Assembly (NCBI GenBank): GCA_902729315.2
Contig: LR746269.1
Coordinates: 2,030,501 to 2,094,500, forward strand
Source: Spirodela intermedia
Taxonomy: Eukaryota > Streptophyta > Magnoliopsida > Alismatales > Araceae
DNA length: 64,000 bases
Reading direction: 5' to 3'
Positions 9,587 through 20,125 of the stretch are shown here, in pieces. Both the position numbers and the translations under genes were made by a program. The notes under the pieces are model-generated. The model was not told the origin of the DNA and ran no database searches. It was given only the letters and a program-made list of their open reading frames with translations. Numbering within the stretch: position 1 is the first letter of the stretch; the number at the start of each line of letters is the position of its first letter.

Positions 9587-9889
9587 ATGCAGCGCGACGC
9601 CGGGATCCTCCTCACTCTCATCTGCATCCTCCTGGCTTCTCCGGCGGTATTGGTTTCCACAGCCGGACCCGAGCACGAGAAGGTGCGCTCAGCGCTGGCG
9701 GTGGTTAAACTGAGGGGGGAAGGGACCCCGATTTGGCCGGTGGATTGGTGGCACTCCGACAAACGGCGTGGGCGTCGACCGCGGAGAACGCCGCCAGCTC
9801 CTCGTTCCAGGCCGCCACTGAATAGCCGCGGATGGCGGCCTCGACGTCCGCCGCAGGTGCCGCCGTATTCCCCACCGGTTCCAGGTTGA
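9587..9889 (+). CDS. P4: putative secreted WPVDWW / Pro-Arg-rich peptide precursor
   Basis: Predicted protein of 100 aa from ATG 9587. Residues 6-24 are a hydrophobic leader (AGILLTLICILLASPAV and on). EKVRSALA (31-38) matches P1. The core IWPVDWW (49-55) is followed by HSDKRRGRRPRRTPPAPR and a tail ending PPYSPPVPG. The stop truncates the tail: the following bases would still encode a Pro-rich end like that of P1. It lies in the loop between the inverted-repeat arms and, unlike P1, P3 and P5, uses the type II upstream module. The most divergent flank of the core is before W50 (TPI instead of AEF or GEF). Function unknown. Confidence 0.6.
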   Translation: MQRDAGILLTLICILLASPAVLVSTAGPEHEKVRSALAVVKLRGEGTPIWPVDWWHSDKRRGRRPRRTPPAPRSRPPLNSRGWRPRRPPQVPPYSPPVPG

Positions 9890-9939
9890 GGGAAACCCCC
9901 GCCCCCTCCGCGATATCGGTGGCGACGTGGACTGGCACG

Positions 9940-10371
9940 AACCAGATATCGAAAATAAACCAAGAGTGGAAAATCATATGATTGTTTTGTCACCAAAAAT
10001 GTATAACATGAAGAATAAAGAAGCTTCCTTTATTGCGGCAAGTTTACCAACCTTGGGACTTTCTTCACTAGTTATCAGTAAACAAAAATGGTCAGTCATA
10101 GTGTTCTAAAAATGGGAAATACTATAATTCATAAAGTACCAAGTAAGAACTATCCAGCTTCATCAACACCTTGGATTGCGGGAGCTTGTCCAAGATCTTG
10201 AAGAAACTTCAAAATAGCGAGGTGACGATTTAAGAAAGACCTGATATTTGGAAAAATAGGTACTTTTTAACAAGTCGTAGTTACTTAGCCCTACAGATCT
10301 CCAAAAAAACGATTGATAGCATGAGAAAAGATATGCATTTTAGACACTCCTGTTCTAAGGTGCAATGTTGA
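9940..10371 (+). repeat. Conserved 3' flank of the family (copy at P4)
   Basis: Related to the 3' flanks of P1 and P5: blocks around tggtcagtcatagtgttctaaa, cttcatcaacaccttggattg and aaatcatatgattgttttg. It continues directly into the R block. No coding potential seen. Confidence 0.65.
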
Positions 10372-10782
10372 ATCTTCTTATTTAAAGGTAAAATTTGCGA
10401 GACAACGTTCACTAACTTAACGGAGGGGACACCAAAGCGCACTCGGTCGTCCCTGTGGGATCCGCCCTGGTTGACCCAACCGTTGACCCATTTTTATATA
10501 TATCAAGTCAGTGATGGCGTCATACAAATTGTAGTGAGAGCTGACTTGGACTACAAGAAACCATAGCTGGTGCAGTGCATAGCGGGGGCTCTATGCCATC
10601 AGAGAGGGATGGGATATCTTTATTATATCTGTTTACCTGAAAAGACCCAAATCATCTTCAGCCCAGTCTAAAATTTTCTTAGAAGCCTTTGTAGCGTGGT
10701 CTATACCTTAGTAGGCGGGTCCGCGTTAGGTGCGGCCTCGGTCTAATCGAAACCGAGTGGTCAATCTTCTTCATACGTAAGT
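10372..10782 (+). repeat. R block, copy 3, with paired W-box motifs
   Basis: Third copy of the dispersed block. TTGACC motifs at 10471-10476 and 10483-10488 keep the 12 bp spacing of copy 2. It is followed not by a type II promoter but by an imperfect CT tract (about 10788-10845). Confidence 0.65.
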
Positions 10783-10787
10783 GGTCT

Positions 10788-11389
10788 CCCTCCCTCCCTC
10801 TCTCGCTCTCTCACTCTCTCTTTCTCTCTCTCTCTCTCTTTCTCTGGCTCCCGCTCACTATTACTATATTTTTTTTATGACGTTTTAACAACTGAACACT
10901 ATCCATCAACCTCAACGCGTCGACGAGTTTACAACCTGACCTAAGATGAGATCGCCTTGGTGGCAACGCGAGAACCTTTAATCCAGGCCAACATCCCGTG
11001 ATACCACGTAGACAAAGTCATACTGAGTTGGTGAGTCAGAAAATGCTGGGTATTACAAGAGAGATGCCAATCATAAAGTTAATCTAATCTGATGATGGTA
11101 TATAGCAAATGTAATGGGATCAACAGTAGACATGATGGTGAATAGGTGGAAAGTAAGTCAGCATCGAAGCAAACTTTCATGATTTTTTTCTCAACTGCCG
11201 ATCTTAATCTAATACGCTGATTTCAGCTACAGTGCTCACAGCTCCTCGAGTTGTATGATGCAGCTGTACCTACAAATGAATGTACAACAATTATTGCCAT
11301 TCGAGGGCATGATGCTTGAACTACTGAAGGTGGATTATTCTTCTATTTTTTCGTATCAATGTACTAATTGATAGTTAACTATACTAACG
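10788..11389. other. CT tract and unassigned rest of the loop
   Basis: An imperfect (CT)n tract to about 10845 is followed by unassigned DNA. One stretch at 11226-11325 follows a good acceptor (tgatttcag) and is open as LQCSQLLELYDAAVPTNECT and onward to GHDA before a stop. It may be an exon fragment of an unknown gene, but nothing else supports that. Confidence 0.35.
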
Positions 11390-11816
11390 TGGAGTGCAAG
11401 ACGGTAATAAAGGGTTTAAGGTTAAAATTCAGCATTCTAGTTGCGCAATTATAAGTTATCCAATGTTTTAAGCTTATTAATTTTCTCCTTCAAGAATCTA
11501 GACACCAGAGAGAAAATGCACGACGTTTGTATTGCAAACCGGAGAAGGAAGGAGAGAAACAGTTTGAAAAATAAATAGAATTCGAACCTGGCTGGCGTGT
11601 AAGTGGGATCGGCCACGGCTGGCTTCAAGGTTGGACCTTCCCAGTTCCTGCCGCCGTCCCCACAGGCTGAACGACGGAGTCCACACAATTAGCGTCGTCT
11701 TCCCAACAAAACCAGATTACCAAGAACAAGAACAGATGTTTTTCTTCACCGAAAAATGGAGCACGGAAAATACCCCGAATGAATTATGAACAATTACCTT
11801 CTTCTATGGAAAAATC

Positions 11817-12070
11817 ATGGGTCAGTCTCAATTACAGACTGTCTTCCTCCGTCTCATCTCGATGCTCATTCAGTGGATTCTCTGCAGAGTCCGTAGAAGG
11901 TGGCCAAAGTCCCACGTTACTGGCGGCGTTCTGAGCGGACTTTTTCTTCGCCTCCCTCCGCGTAAACCTCAACGTGAGTGGTTTGGTGGCCTGGGAGCTC
12001 AATCCATGGCGGGCATGGGGCGTTTCAGGAAGACGAGAAATTCATAAATTTCTCCGACGTCCCCCCCCCC
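11817..12070 (+). repeat. Copy of PRS upstream region (right arm)
   Basis: Same block as 8260-8517, in the orientation of the true PRS gene, and related to 21885-22180. It ends in a poly-C run where the PRS coding exon would begin about 100 bp later. The downstream sequence here is unrelated to PRS. Confidence 0.8.
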
Positions 12071-12900
12071 CTTTTTCTTCGGTTATTGTTCCCGATCTAT
12101 CAGCGGCCTTTAAACGGCCTACCTGTTGTCTCTTGATTCAGAACCTAATCAGATCTACTGTTCTACGGTGCTGTATCGCCATATCTATCAATTATAAATC
12201 ATCCTTAGGCCTTTCGAAAAAGCATCATACGCTGTAACATCGTCTTCTTCTTAGCCTGCTTCTTATTTGTCCGACTCTCCAGCTCTACGCGAATGGTTCT
12301 CATCTTTATCTCTTCTTTGTGCTTCTCTTCCTTCCCTCTTCATTCTTCTTTTTGTTGGGACTATCAGGAGCAACCGCGCAGATGAAATGGATCGTACTTC
12401 TCTTTCTTGTCCTCGTTCATATTTACCTTTTCCGTGCGATCTCCTTCACATCGATCTTTTCTTCTTCTTCTCAGCCTTGATTTGACGAAGGAAGTGCAAT
12501 ACGATATCGTTCTTTTCTAGTTTTCAAAATGAAATGAGAGATTTATCGCTGTTATTCTCCTCCTTTCGGCGTATTTCTCCTTTTTCTAGCGAACATCAGC
12601 GTGTTTTTTCTTCTGTGAAGAGCAGCAGGCTTTCTCATTGCCTACACTCTCACTGGCACACCTACTATCAATACCTTAAGACATAATGGTAAAATCACTT
12701 TTAGAAAATGGAAAACCCAACATGCTGGTAAAGGATATCATAAACTGACTACGGTTGAAACTTATTCGATGTAGACTCATCGAAGTCAGTTTTCGGTGCC
12801 CCCCCTCCCCCCAACGTTTGAAACGTGTATCAGTTCGACCAGGACTTCCTCTTTGACTAAGATACGAGTCCACACGTGCTTTACCTACCGCACTTTTTTT

Positions 12901-13028
12901 GTAGAATATTGACGTGGGGTTCCTAATTTGTTGACGTTATTGACATGAGCAGCATATCTTCTTATTCCAGTTAAATAATTTTCTATAGGTTATTAAAAAA
13001 CAAAAGGATGTGATATCTACGGTCAACA
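12901..13028 (+). promoter_or_regulatory. Type I promoter module of P5 with paired TGACG motifs
   Basis: TGACG at 12910-12914 and 12932-12936, plus TTGACA right after (about 12939), mirrored in P3. A ctataggttatta segment near 12982-12994 is the likely TATA region. The module sits about 100-180 bp ahead of the candidate start codons. Confidence 0.5.
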
Positions 13029-13086
13029 ATGGCGTTCCACCAACCACGGCTCTCGCCAACCATAAGATACGGCTACCCGGCTGTCA

Positions 13087-13482
13087 ATGCCAGCAGCACT
13101 TCTTGGCCCTCCTTCACCTACGTCACTCCCTCTCCGTCAAGGATCTGGCGGCCATGAGCAGTGCGCTGGCATTCTCATCGCTCTCCTCTGTATCCTCCTG
13201 GCTTCTACGGCGGCATCGGTCTCCACAGTCCTGGCTGAAAACAGATTGAGGAGGGAAGGAGGCGAGTTTTGGCCGGTGGATTGGTGGCAATCCAACAAGC
13301 AGCTTCGGCGTCGACCACTGAGACCGCCGCCACCTCCACGACCTGGCCACCAGTTCATCGAATCAGACCGCCGCCATCTGGACCTTGCCGCCGCTGACGC
13401 TGCGTTCCATCTCCGTCCCCGTTTACGGGCTACCCCACCCCCTCCGCGTTATGGGCAGCGTCGTGCACTGGGACGAACCTGA
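13087..13482 (+). CDS. P5: WPVDWW peptide gene with frameshifted start region
   Basis: Inverted-repeat partner of P3. The ATG equivalent to the P3 start (13154) is out of frame here because one base is missing in atgagcagtgcg compared with atgaagcactgtg. The core can still be translated from ATG 13087, giving 131 aa with a 25-residue extension before the hydrophobic segment (about residues 27-46). RLRRE (53-57) and EFWPVDWW (60-67) are intact, followed by SNKQLRRRPLRPPPPPRPGH. After that the frame departs from the family tail. Signal-peptide function with such an extension is doubtful, so this may be a recent pseudogene or a gene with a changed N-terminus. Confidence 0.45.
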   Translation: MPAALLGPPSPTSLPLRQGSGGHEQCAGILIALLCILLASTAASVSTVLAENRLRREGGEFWPVDWWQSNKQLRRRPLRPPPPPRPGHQFIESDRRHLDLAAADAAFHLRPRLRATPPPPRYGQRRALGRT

Positions 13483-13484
13483 TC

Positions 13485-13870
13485 TCCTTTAGAAATCATA
13501 TGATTATTTTTCCAGAAAAAATTGATGAAAGAAAGCATGAAGGATCTTCTTCTTTTGTGGAAGTTTATGAACATTGTGGATTTACTTTGCAAGTTATCAT
13601 TCAACAAAAATGGGCCAGCCATAATCTTCAAATAAGGAGAAATGGTATAATTAATAAAATACAATGTACAAACTATCTTATAATCTCAGCTTCAACAACA
13701 CCTTGGATTGCACAGGTTCGTCTGAGAACTTAATGGAACTTAAAATTAGTGAGGTCACCATGTGAAACTGTTTTCTGGACCAAATCGAATAACTAGGAAA
13801 TAAATATGGGTACTATAAAGCACGTAAGTTGCCTCTCGTATGGATCTCCTTGAAATCCATTTGTTAGCAT
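13485..13870 (+). repeat. Conserved 3' flank of the family (copy at P5)
   Basis: Matches the 3' flanks of P1 and P4, and the mirrored left arm to 6511. Landmarks are aaatcatatgattattttt, gggccagccataatcttcaa, aacaccttggattgc, aggtcaccatgtgaaac and tatggatctccttg. From about 13870 to 14294 I see no recognisable feature. Confidence 0.65.
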
Positions 13871-14299
13871 GAGAAACATGTGAGTTTTATAAAATCAAGG
13901 CTAATGAAAATCATATTTACATTACTTTAGAGATACAAGCCCTTCTTTCTTAAGCATGTAAATTACAAAGTTGAAAGGATAGAAGAGCAAATCAAGAGAA
14001 TGGAGAAAGTATTTTAGATCTTTCAAGAGATTTGGGGTATCTCTGGAGATCTCCGACGTGAATAGGGTTTCTGCTATGGTGCCCCAACTCTTTTCTCATC
14101 TCTATTCTCACACGTATTTTTTTTATATCATTACTTGAATAAACATGTTCTTAGTTAGACCAATAATAGTTGATATTAAAGTCAAAGTATATAGGCAATG
14201 ACATCAGAACTCAATGAAAAATGTGGGGAAGTAATAGAAGAATGCACCAACAAGATGCAAGGGCACATTGATCTATTAGAAGAATTTTCTTGCGTATGT

Positions 14300-17200
14300 T
14301 GATGTATCCCAAGACATAAGTTGAAGTCTCAACTTCAAATTTGAGCCATAATTTAAAAAGTACTGAAAAAGAAGTCCACATGTGTCACTAGTGGGTTAGA
14401 AGTCCGAAAAGTAATATTTATTTTTACTTTATGTCCTTTCACTTCTAGAGGGTACTTTATGTCTCTTTTCTTCTAGAATAGACTTTAATGTGGTTCAGTC
14501 TATATCTAAAGTTTGTTCAAGATCTCTGACTGTCATAGTTAAGTATAAATTCTCAATTTTACACCTAGATAACATGTTAAATGTGTTATGTGATTCTAAA
14601 ATTTTCTCAAAAGTTGATTTAAAGAACATATATCATTAGATCTGAATTTGGCCAAGAGATGAATAGAAGACTGCCTTTCAAATTAAGACAAGTTTTTATG
14701 AATTGTTGGTCAAGCCTTTTGGCTTATCAAACTCCCCCAATACCTTTATGAGAGTGATGAATCAGGTTCTGAAATCTTTTATTAGTAATTTTTTTATTGT
14801 TTATTTTAATGACATTCTTATTTATAGTACTATGGAAGAATAACACATGAAACATCTCATATTAGTATTTAAAGTGTTACGACATAATAAACTATACATT
14901 AATTATATATTTATTTCATGACTACTAATTTGTTATTCTTGGGATATGTTGTAAGTGCAGATAAAATCAAAGTAGATGAAGAAAAGATTAAAACTATCAA
15001 AGATTAGTTAGCACTAATCACAACTCATCAAGTTAAAAGCTTTCATGGGTTGACATCATTTTATAGAAGATTCATCTAAAATTTTAGCTCAATAATGTCT
15101 ATAGTTATTGAATGTATATATATAAAAAAATTTAAATCAATTGATGAAGCTAGTAGAAGTTTTACCATGATAAAAGAGAAATTATGTTCTAGTTCTATTT
15201 TCACCTTACCAAATTTCAATAAACTATTTGAAGTGAAATGTGATGCATCCATAGTTGGCATTGGAGGTGTATTGTCGCAAAAAGGTTGGGCAATAGTATT
15301 TTTTAGTGAAAAACTTTCCGATATAAGAAAAAAATGAACAACAAATGAACTAGAATTTTCTGTCGTGATTTGTACTTTATAAACATATGAACACTATTTG
15401 ATTCAATGAGAGTTTATTTTATATATTGATCATTAGGCTCTTAAATCAGACTTCTATAATAGAATACATGTCAAATAGATTTCTTTCATTCAACGTTTTT
15501 CTTTCATTATTAAACACAAGTCAAGGAAATTAAATCGAGTTGCAAATATTCTTAGTATAAAAACAACATGTTTGGTGAACCTGCGTGCGGAGATCACATG
15601 ATTTGATTATTTCAAGAAATTATACCCAAATGACAATAATTTTTCTCAATAATATATGATCTAATATGTCTGAAATATCAACTAAATATTTTCACCTACA
15701 TGATGGTTTTTTATTTTGAGGAACACAATTATGTATTCCTTGCAGCTCTTTAAGGGAGAAACTACTACGAAAATTACACTCTTTAGATTTAGTAGGACAC
15801 CTTGGTCGAGACAAAACCTTATAGTCAATTGAAGAGCAATATTATTAGCCCAAATTGAACAAAATGTAGAGAAATTTATTTGTAAATGTCACATTTGTCA
15901 AACCTACAAGAGACAAAGTAAAAATATTAGACTATACACTCCATTGTTTATTCTATAATGTCTATGGGCTGATATTTCTATGGACTTTATATTAGGCCTA
16001 CCACGAACACAAAATAGAGCTGACTCAATTTTCATGGTCATTGATAGATTTTTAAAAATGGCATACTTCATTGCATGTAAAAAGACAAATAATGCAAGTC
16101 AAGTAGTCAATCACTTCTTTAAATAAATTATTCGTCTACATGAAATTTCTAAGTCAATTACCTTTGACAGCGATTCTAAGTTTATATCTCACTTCTAGTG
16201 AACTCTTTGGAAAAGGCTTGACACATTTTTAAAATTTAGTAATACTAGTCACTCACAAATTGATGGCCCAATTGAAATTGTGAATAGAACTCTTGACAAT
16301 TTGATTTGTTGTATTTAAGGAGAAAATTCAAAACAATAGAATTATGCTTTGGCTCAAACAAAGTTTGTTTATAATTTGATGATTAATCATTCGACTAACC
16401 AATCTATATTTTCAATGGTATATTATTTTCCTCCAATAATTTCATTTGATCTATTACAAGTACCAAGATCAGTTGGAACTAATATTATTGCAAACAATAT
16501 GGTAGATCATATCAAAACGCTTCATAAAGATGTGATACACAATATTATAATAAATTCTGAGAAATATAAAATAGCAACAGATAAAAAAAGAAGAAAGAAG
16601 ATATTTGAAGTTGGAGACAAAGTGATGATGTACTTTCGTAAAAAATGATTCCCAACAAGTAACTACAATAAGTTAAAGCTAAAGAAAAATAGACTATATC
16701 AAGTTCTACAGAAGATCAATGACAATGCATATCTCATTGAGCTCCCACCAAATATGATCATTTCACCCACATTCAATGTTAGTGACATATGAGTACTACG
16801 ACGATTCAAATGAAGACTTGGGGTCAAGTTTTCTTAAAGAAGGAGAGATTGATGTAGCCCAAGATATAAGTTGAAGTTTCAACTTTGAATTTGGACCCAC
16901 TGATCTTAAATTTGGGTCATAATTTAGAAGTGCTAAAAAAGGAGCCCACATATGTCTCTATTAGGTTGGAAGTCTGAAAAGTAATATTTATTTTCTACTT
17001 TATGTCCTTTCACTTTTAGATGGTACTATATGTCTCTTTCCTTCTAAAAAAGACTTTAATATTATTCAATCTATACCTAAGATCTATTCAAGATCTCTAA
17101 CTAATAGAGTTTGTACTTAATCTGTTTAGTATATCAACCTATTAGAGTCTATTTTAGGTCCTTTTAGAGTTAATTAGAGTATTTTTAGAGGATATGACTA

Positions 17201-17540
17201 AGATCTCAATCTATTAGAGACTGTTTTAAGTCATTTTAGAATTAGTTCACACTCTATACCCAGAATTTGTCAAGATCCTCTTTTAAGGAGTGTTCAACCT
17301 CATTTGCCTCTTTTAAGGAGTAAAGGCTCCCATTGTAACTGAAAGTACTCACTTTTTTAGTTGAATTAATTTTCTCTATTGTAAGAACCTTTCCCTCTTG
17401 CTTGTGGATTCAAGCACCCCCTTGTGAATTCAAGAGTTGAAGACTCTGAACCTATGAATTTAGAGGCTGATTTCTTTCCCAAGATCAAAGCTTTGTGGAT
17501 TCAAGTAGTCTTATTTATCTTCAGCATTACTGTTGCATCA
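14300..17540 (+). mobile_element. Ty3/gypsy LTR retrotransposon, internally deleted and decayed
   Basis: The element is flanked by the 5 bp target-site duplication tatgt (14295-14299 and 17541-17545). The 3' LTR is 16850-17540 (TGATGTAGCC...GCATCA), preceded by a purine tract (aaagaaggagaga, 16836-16848). The 5' LTR keeps only about 14300-14531 before internal sequence begins. Gag, protease and the front of RT are missing. What remains is RT with YFNDILIYS (about 14796-14829), RNase H (15100-15600, EVKCDASIVGIGGVLSQKG), and integrase (about 15780-16650, with [31 protein letters not shown] and [13 protein letters not shown]) broken by many stops. Order RT-RNaseH-IN identifies Ty3/gypsy. The element cannot move on its own. 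Confidence 0.9.
16850..17540 (+). repeat. 3' LTR of the gypsy element (691 bp)
   Basis: TG...CA ends, directly after the purine tract and directly before the tatgt duplication. Its first 240 bp match 14300-14531. One difference is an extra segment (gacccactgatcttaaattt, about 16895) absent from the 5' copy. Confidence 0.85.
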
Positions 17541-17545
17541 TATGT

Positions 17546-19740
17546 TCAGTCAACTAATACAATAGAAAAATCAAATGAAGGTCAAGGTTATAACATGAGA
17601 AGAAAGGGAAAGTAATAACAACTAGTTTAATGATCTATACACAAATAGAGATCAAGATTGTCCATTAGACATTCCACTTTATTACAGAGAGGTCTGATGA
17701 TTAACTAGTTCAAAGAGAACTATACTTCACTATCAATGAATCACCCAAGCATGATAAGATGCAAATAATAATGATGGGTCCAAAGAGGATGTATTTCTAT
17801 GATTCATTTAGACCAATTGTCATCACTCATTCAAGTAATAGCACAACTTGAAGATATAATTGCTCATAGGCTAGCTCAGACAAACCTTTATTGCAAGTTT
17901 CTCAACATCAATTATGAGGAAATGTGGCTGACTATAGGCATGATTTAAAGATCCTATTCATATCTTTACATAAAATCTCCAAGTACATTATGTAAAATAT
18001 GTTTATCAAAAGATTAGAGGCAATTATTTTAGAGTTGAAAATGTTCAAGCTAGTGGGGCTTTATAAATTCATGAAGATGCTGCAGCTAATGGAAGAAAGA
18101 TGGAAACCCTAAGTTGGCAAGACCTCATGATGACAATCTTTGGGTTTTTTAGAGGAACTCACAATGAGGATAGAAAGAACTCATCTTGTCTCATCCACCA
18201 ACAAGAGCACAAATAGAAACAAGTTTGGAGGGTCATTTTTAAACTATAAATCTTTGGAACTCATTAGGGAGAGTTGTGTTTACCTTCTTAGTAAAGAAGT
18301 AAAAAATGATATTAAAATTATTTATATGATTATATTGCTAATTTCTAGAAATTATATGATGAAATTGACCATGAATTATTTTGATAGGTTATACCAATAA
18401 TCACTATTATTATCAAAATTCTTCTATATTCATTGTATTTATTTCTAAATTTTTCTTGAATTGTCTTGAATTTTCTTGAGGTTATTATAGTAAATAATAA
18501 TATAATATAATAAATTAAAATATGAGACTAATTTCTTTTTTTAGGTTTTCCAGATCAACAACAAACATAACAAATTTAGCAAGAAGTATGGTGGATGATT
18601 TGATGAAATCGACGAAATTAATGCACAAAAAGATGGAAAAATGCTGGGGGAAGAAGAATGGGGCATCTTTTGATCAATCTATCACTCCTCACAACTATTT
18701 TCTCTCTCCTCCTACAATGACGAACATCAAACTCGCCCAAATCATCCATCCAATACAAATGATAGATTTTATCTTGATTTCTCTATAATTCAATTATTAT
18801 GCAAGTTGAACTTCATATACTAACTCATCACATTCTTTGCTCAACACAAACGGTGAAAAAAAATTTCCAATGATCTTTCTCCAAATGGTACAACACCTTC
18901 GGAGTTAAACCACTACCGTCAATCGATTCTAGCAATTGATAGTTGTTGGGATCATCATTCATCAACTAGAGATTGTGTAGGAATCTATTTAGTGCACCAT
19001 GCCTGCACAAATTTGGTCAAATTCGGTCAAAAATTCAATCATCGACTATTCCATCCATTCTTCTGTAAAACATGAATCTTTACATGATTTTACTTTCTTT
19101 TTAATTTATAAAAAGTTTTATTCAATTCCAAATTGTGTTATAAATAATTTCTCTTTTTAAATCAAAGTTTGTTTGAAAGTATTTTAACTTTGATTTTGAG
19201 AAATACAAATCCATGTATAAAATTTGGGGGTGTTTTTCATAAGCTGATGTCATAATCTCTAATTTTTTATTTCAAAATTATTTTTTATTAATTTTTATAA
19301 TAAAAAAATCTAAAAAGTTAATCTATCAACTAGAAATTATAAATATAATTAACTATTTTTTTAATCTTCCTTACGTTCAACTTAGAAAACCTCTATAAAA
19401 TTAAATTACTCTAAATTAGCTTATTTTCAGCATTTATAAATTGTAAATTTACTAAATTTTCTTTACAACAACAGAAAAGATTCAATCAGCCTCCTCTAGT
19501 TATATCTCCTTGAGATTAAGACACCAATTGAAAAACTTTTAATGTAATTCTCTTTTATATAATAGTTTTAGTAGATTTTTTTTAAAACTATTCATGACGC
19601 CAATACCCATATCTCATCAATATGATATTGACTAACCATTGAATTTGTCAAAATATGACCTTATCAATATCTAAATGTTTAGAAAAGCATCATCAAGAAA
19701 CTAGTATAAAATATGAGCTCCACCAATTTCATCAAATTGT
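17546..19740. other. AT-rich region without recognisable gene
   Basis: About 2.2 kb with only short open frames that show no recognised domain. It lies between two gypsy relics and may be degraded internal sequence of an older element into which the 14300-17540 element inserted. That is inference from position only. Confidence 0.5.
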
Positions 19741-19749
19741 CAATCAACC

Positions 19750-20125
19750 CATTGGTTAGTCAAACCCTCTTAATCAAAGAGAAGAATGGTGAATGTTGAT
19801 TTTGTGTAGACTACATAGTGTTAAGTTAAGTTATGATTTTATGCAAGTTCCTAGTGCCCAATGTTAAGTATTTCTTAGATGAGTTACATGGGATGACCAT
19901 GTTTTTCAAATTAGACTTACAATCAAGATATCATCAAATAAGGATGATTGAACAAGATGTGTACAATAAGTCATTTTGAACCCATGAAAGGCATTATAAG
20001 TCATCATTGTCTATTTTGGGTTTTTCCAATGAACCCAGAACACATGAAATAGTAGTGAACCAAGATTTTAGATTTTTCCTTCAAAACTTTATTTTGATAC
20101 TCTTCAATAGTATACTCATCTATAG
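19750..20125 (+). mobile_element. Second Ty3/gypsy reverse-transcriptase relic
   Basis: A conceptual reading shows successive gypsy RT blocks with stops and frame shifts: LLIKEKNGEC, a stop where Trp is expected, FCVDY (about 19770-19817), then FKLDLQSRYHQIRMIEQDV (about 19905-19965), then a decayed ILILFNSILIYS at about 20085-20120 where the YxDD box belongs. The frame is interrupted at least three times. No LTRs were identified. Confidence 0.75.

Larger units (their letters stand above)
11390..13825 (+). repeat. Right arm of the ~2.4 kb inverted repeat
   Basis: Inverted copy of 6511-8941. Order from the inner end: unidentified 400 bp block, PRS upstream copy (11817-12070), a 1 kb segment shared with 360-960, promoter, peptide gene P5, 3' flank. 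The inner boundary is sharp at 11390 (tggagtgcaag). The outer boundary near 13825 is set by the LTR that interrupts the left arm. Confidence 0.9.
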
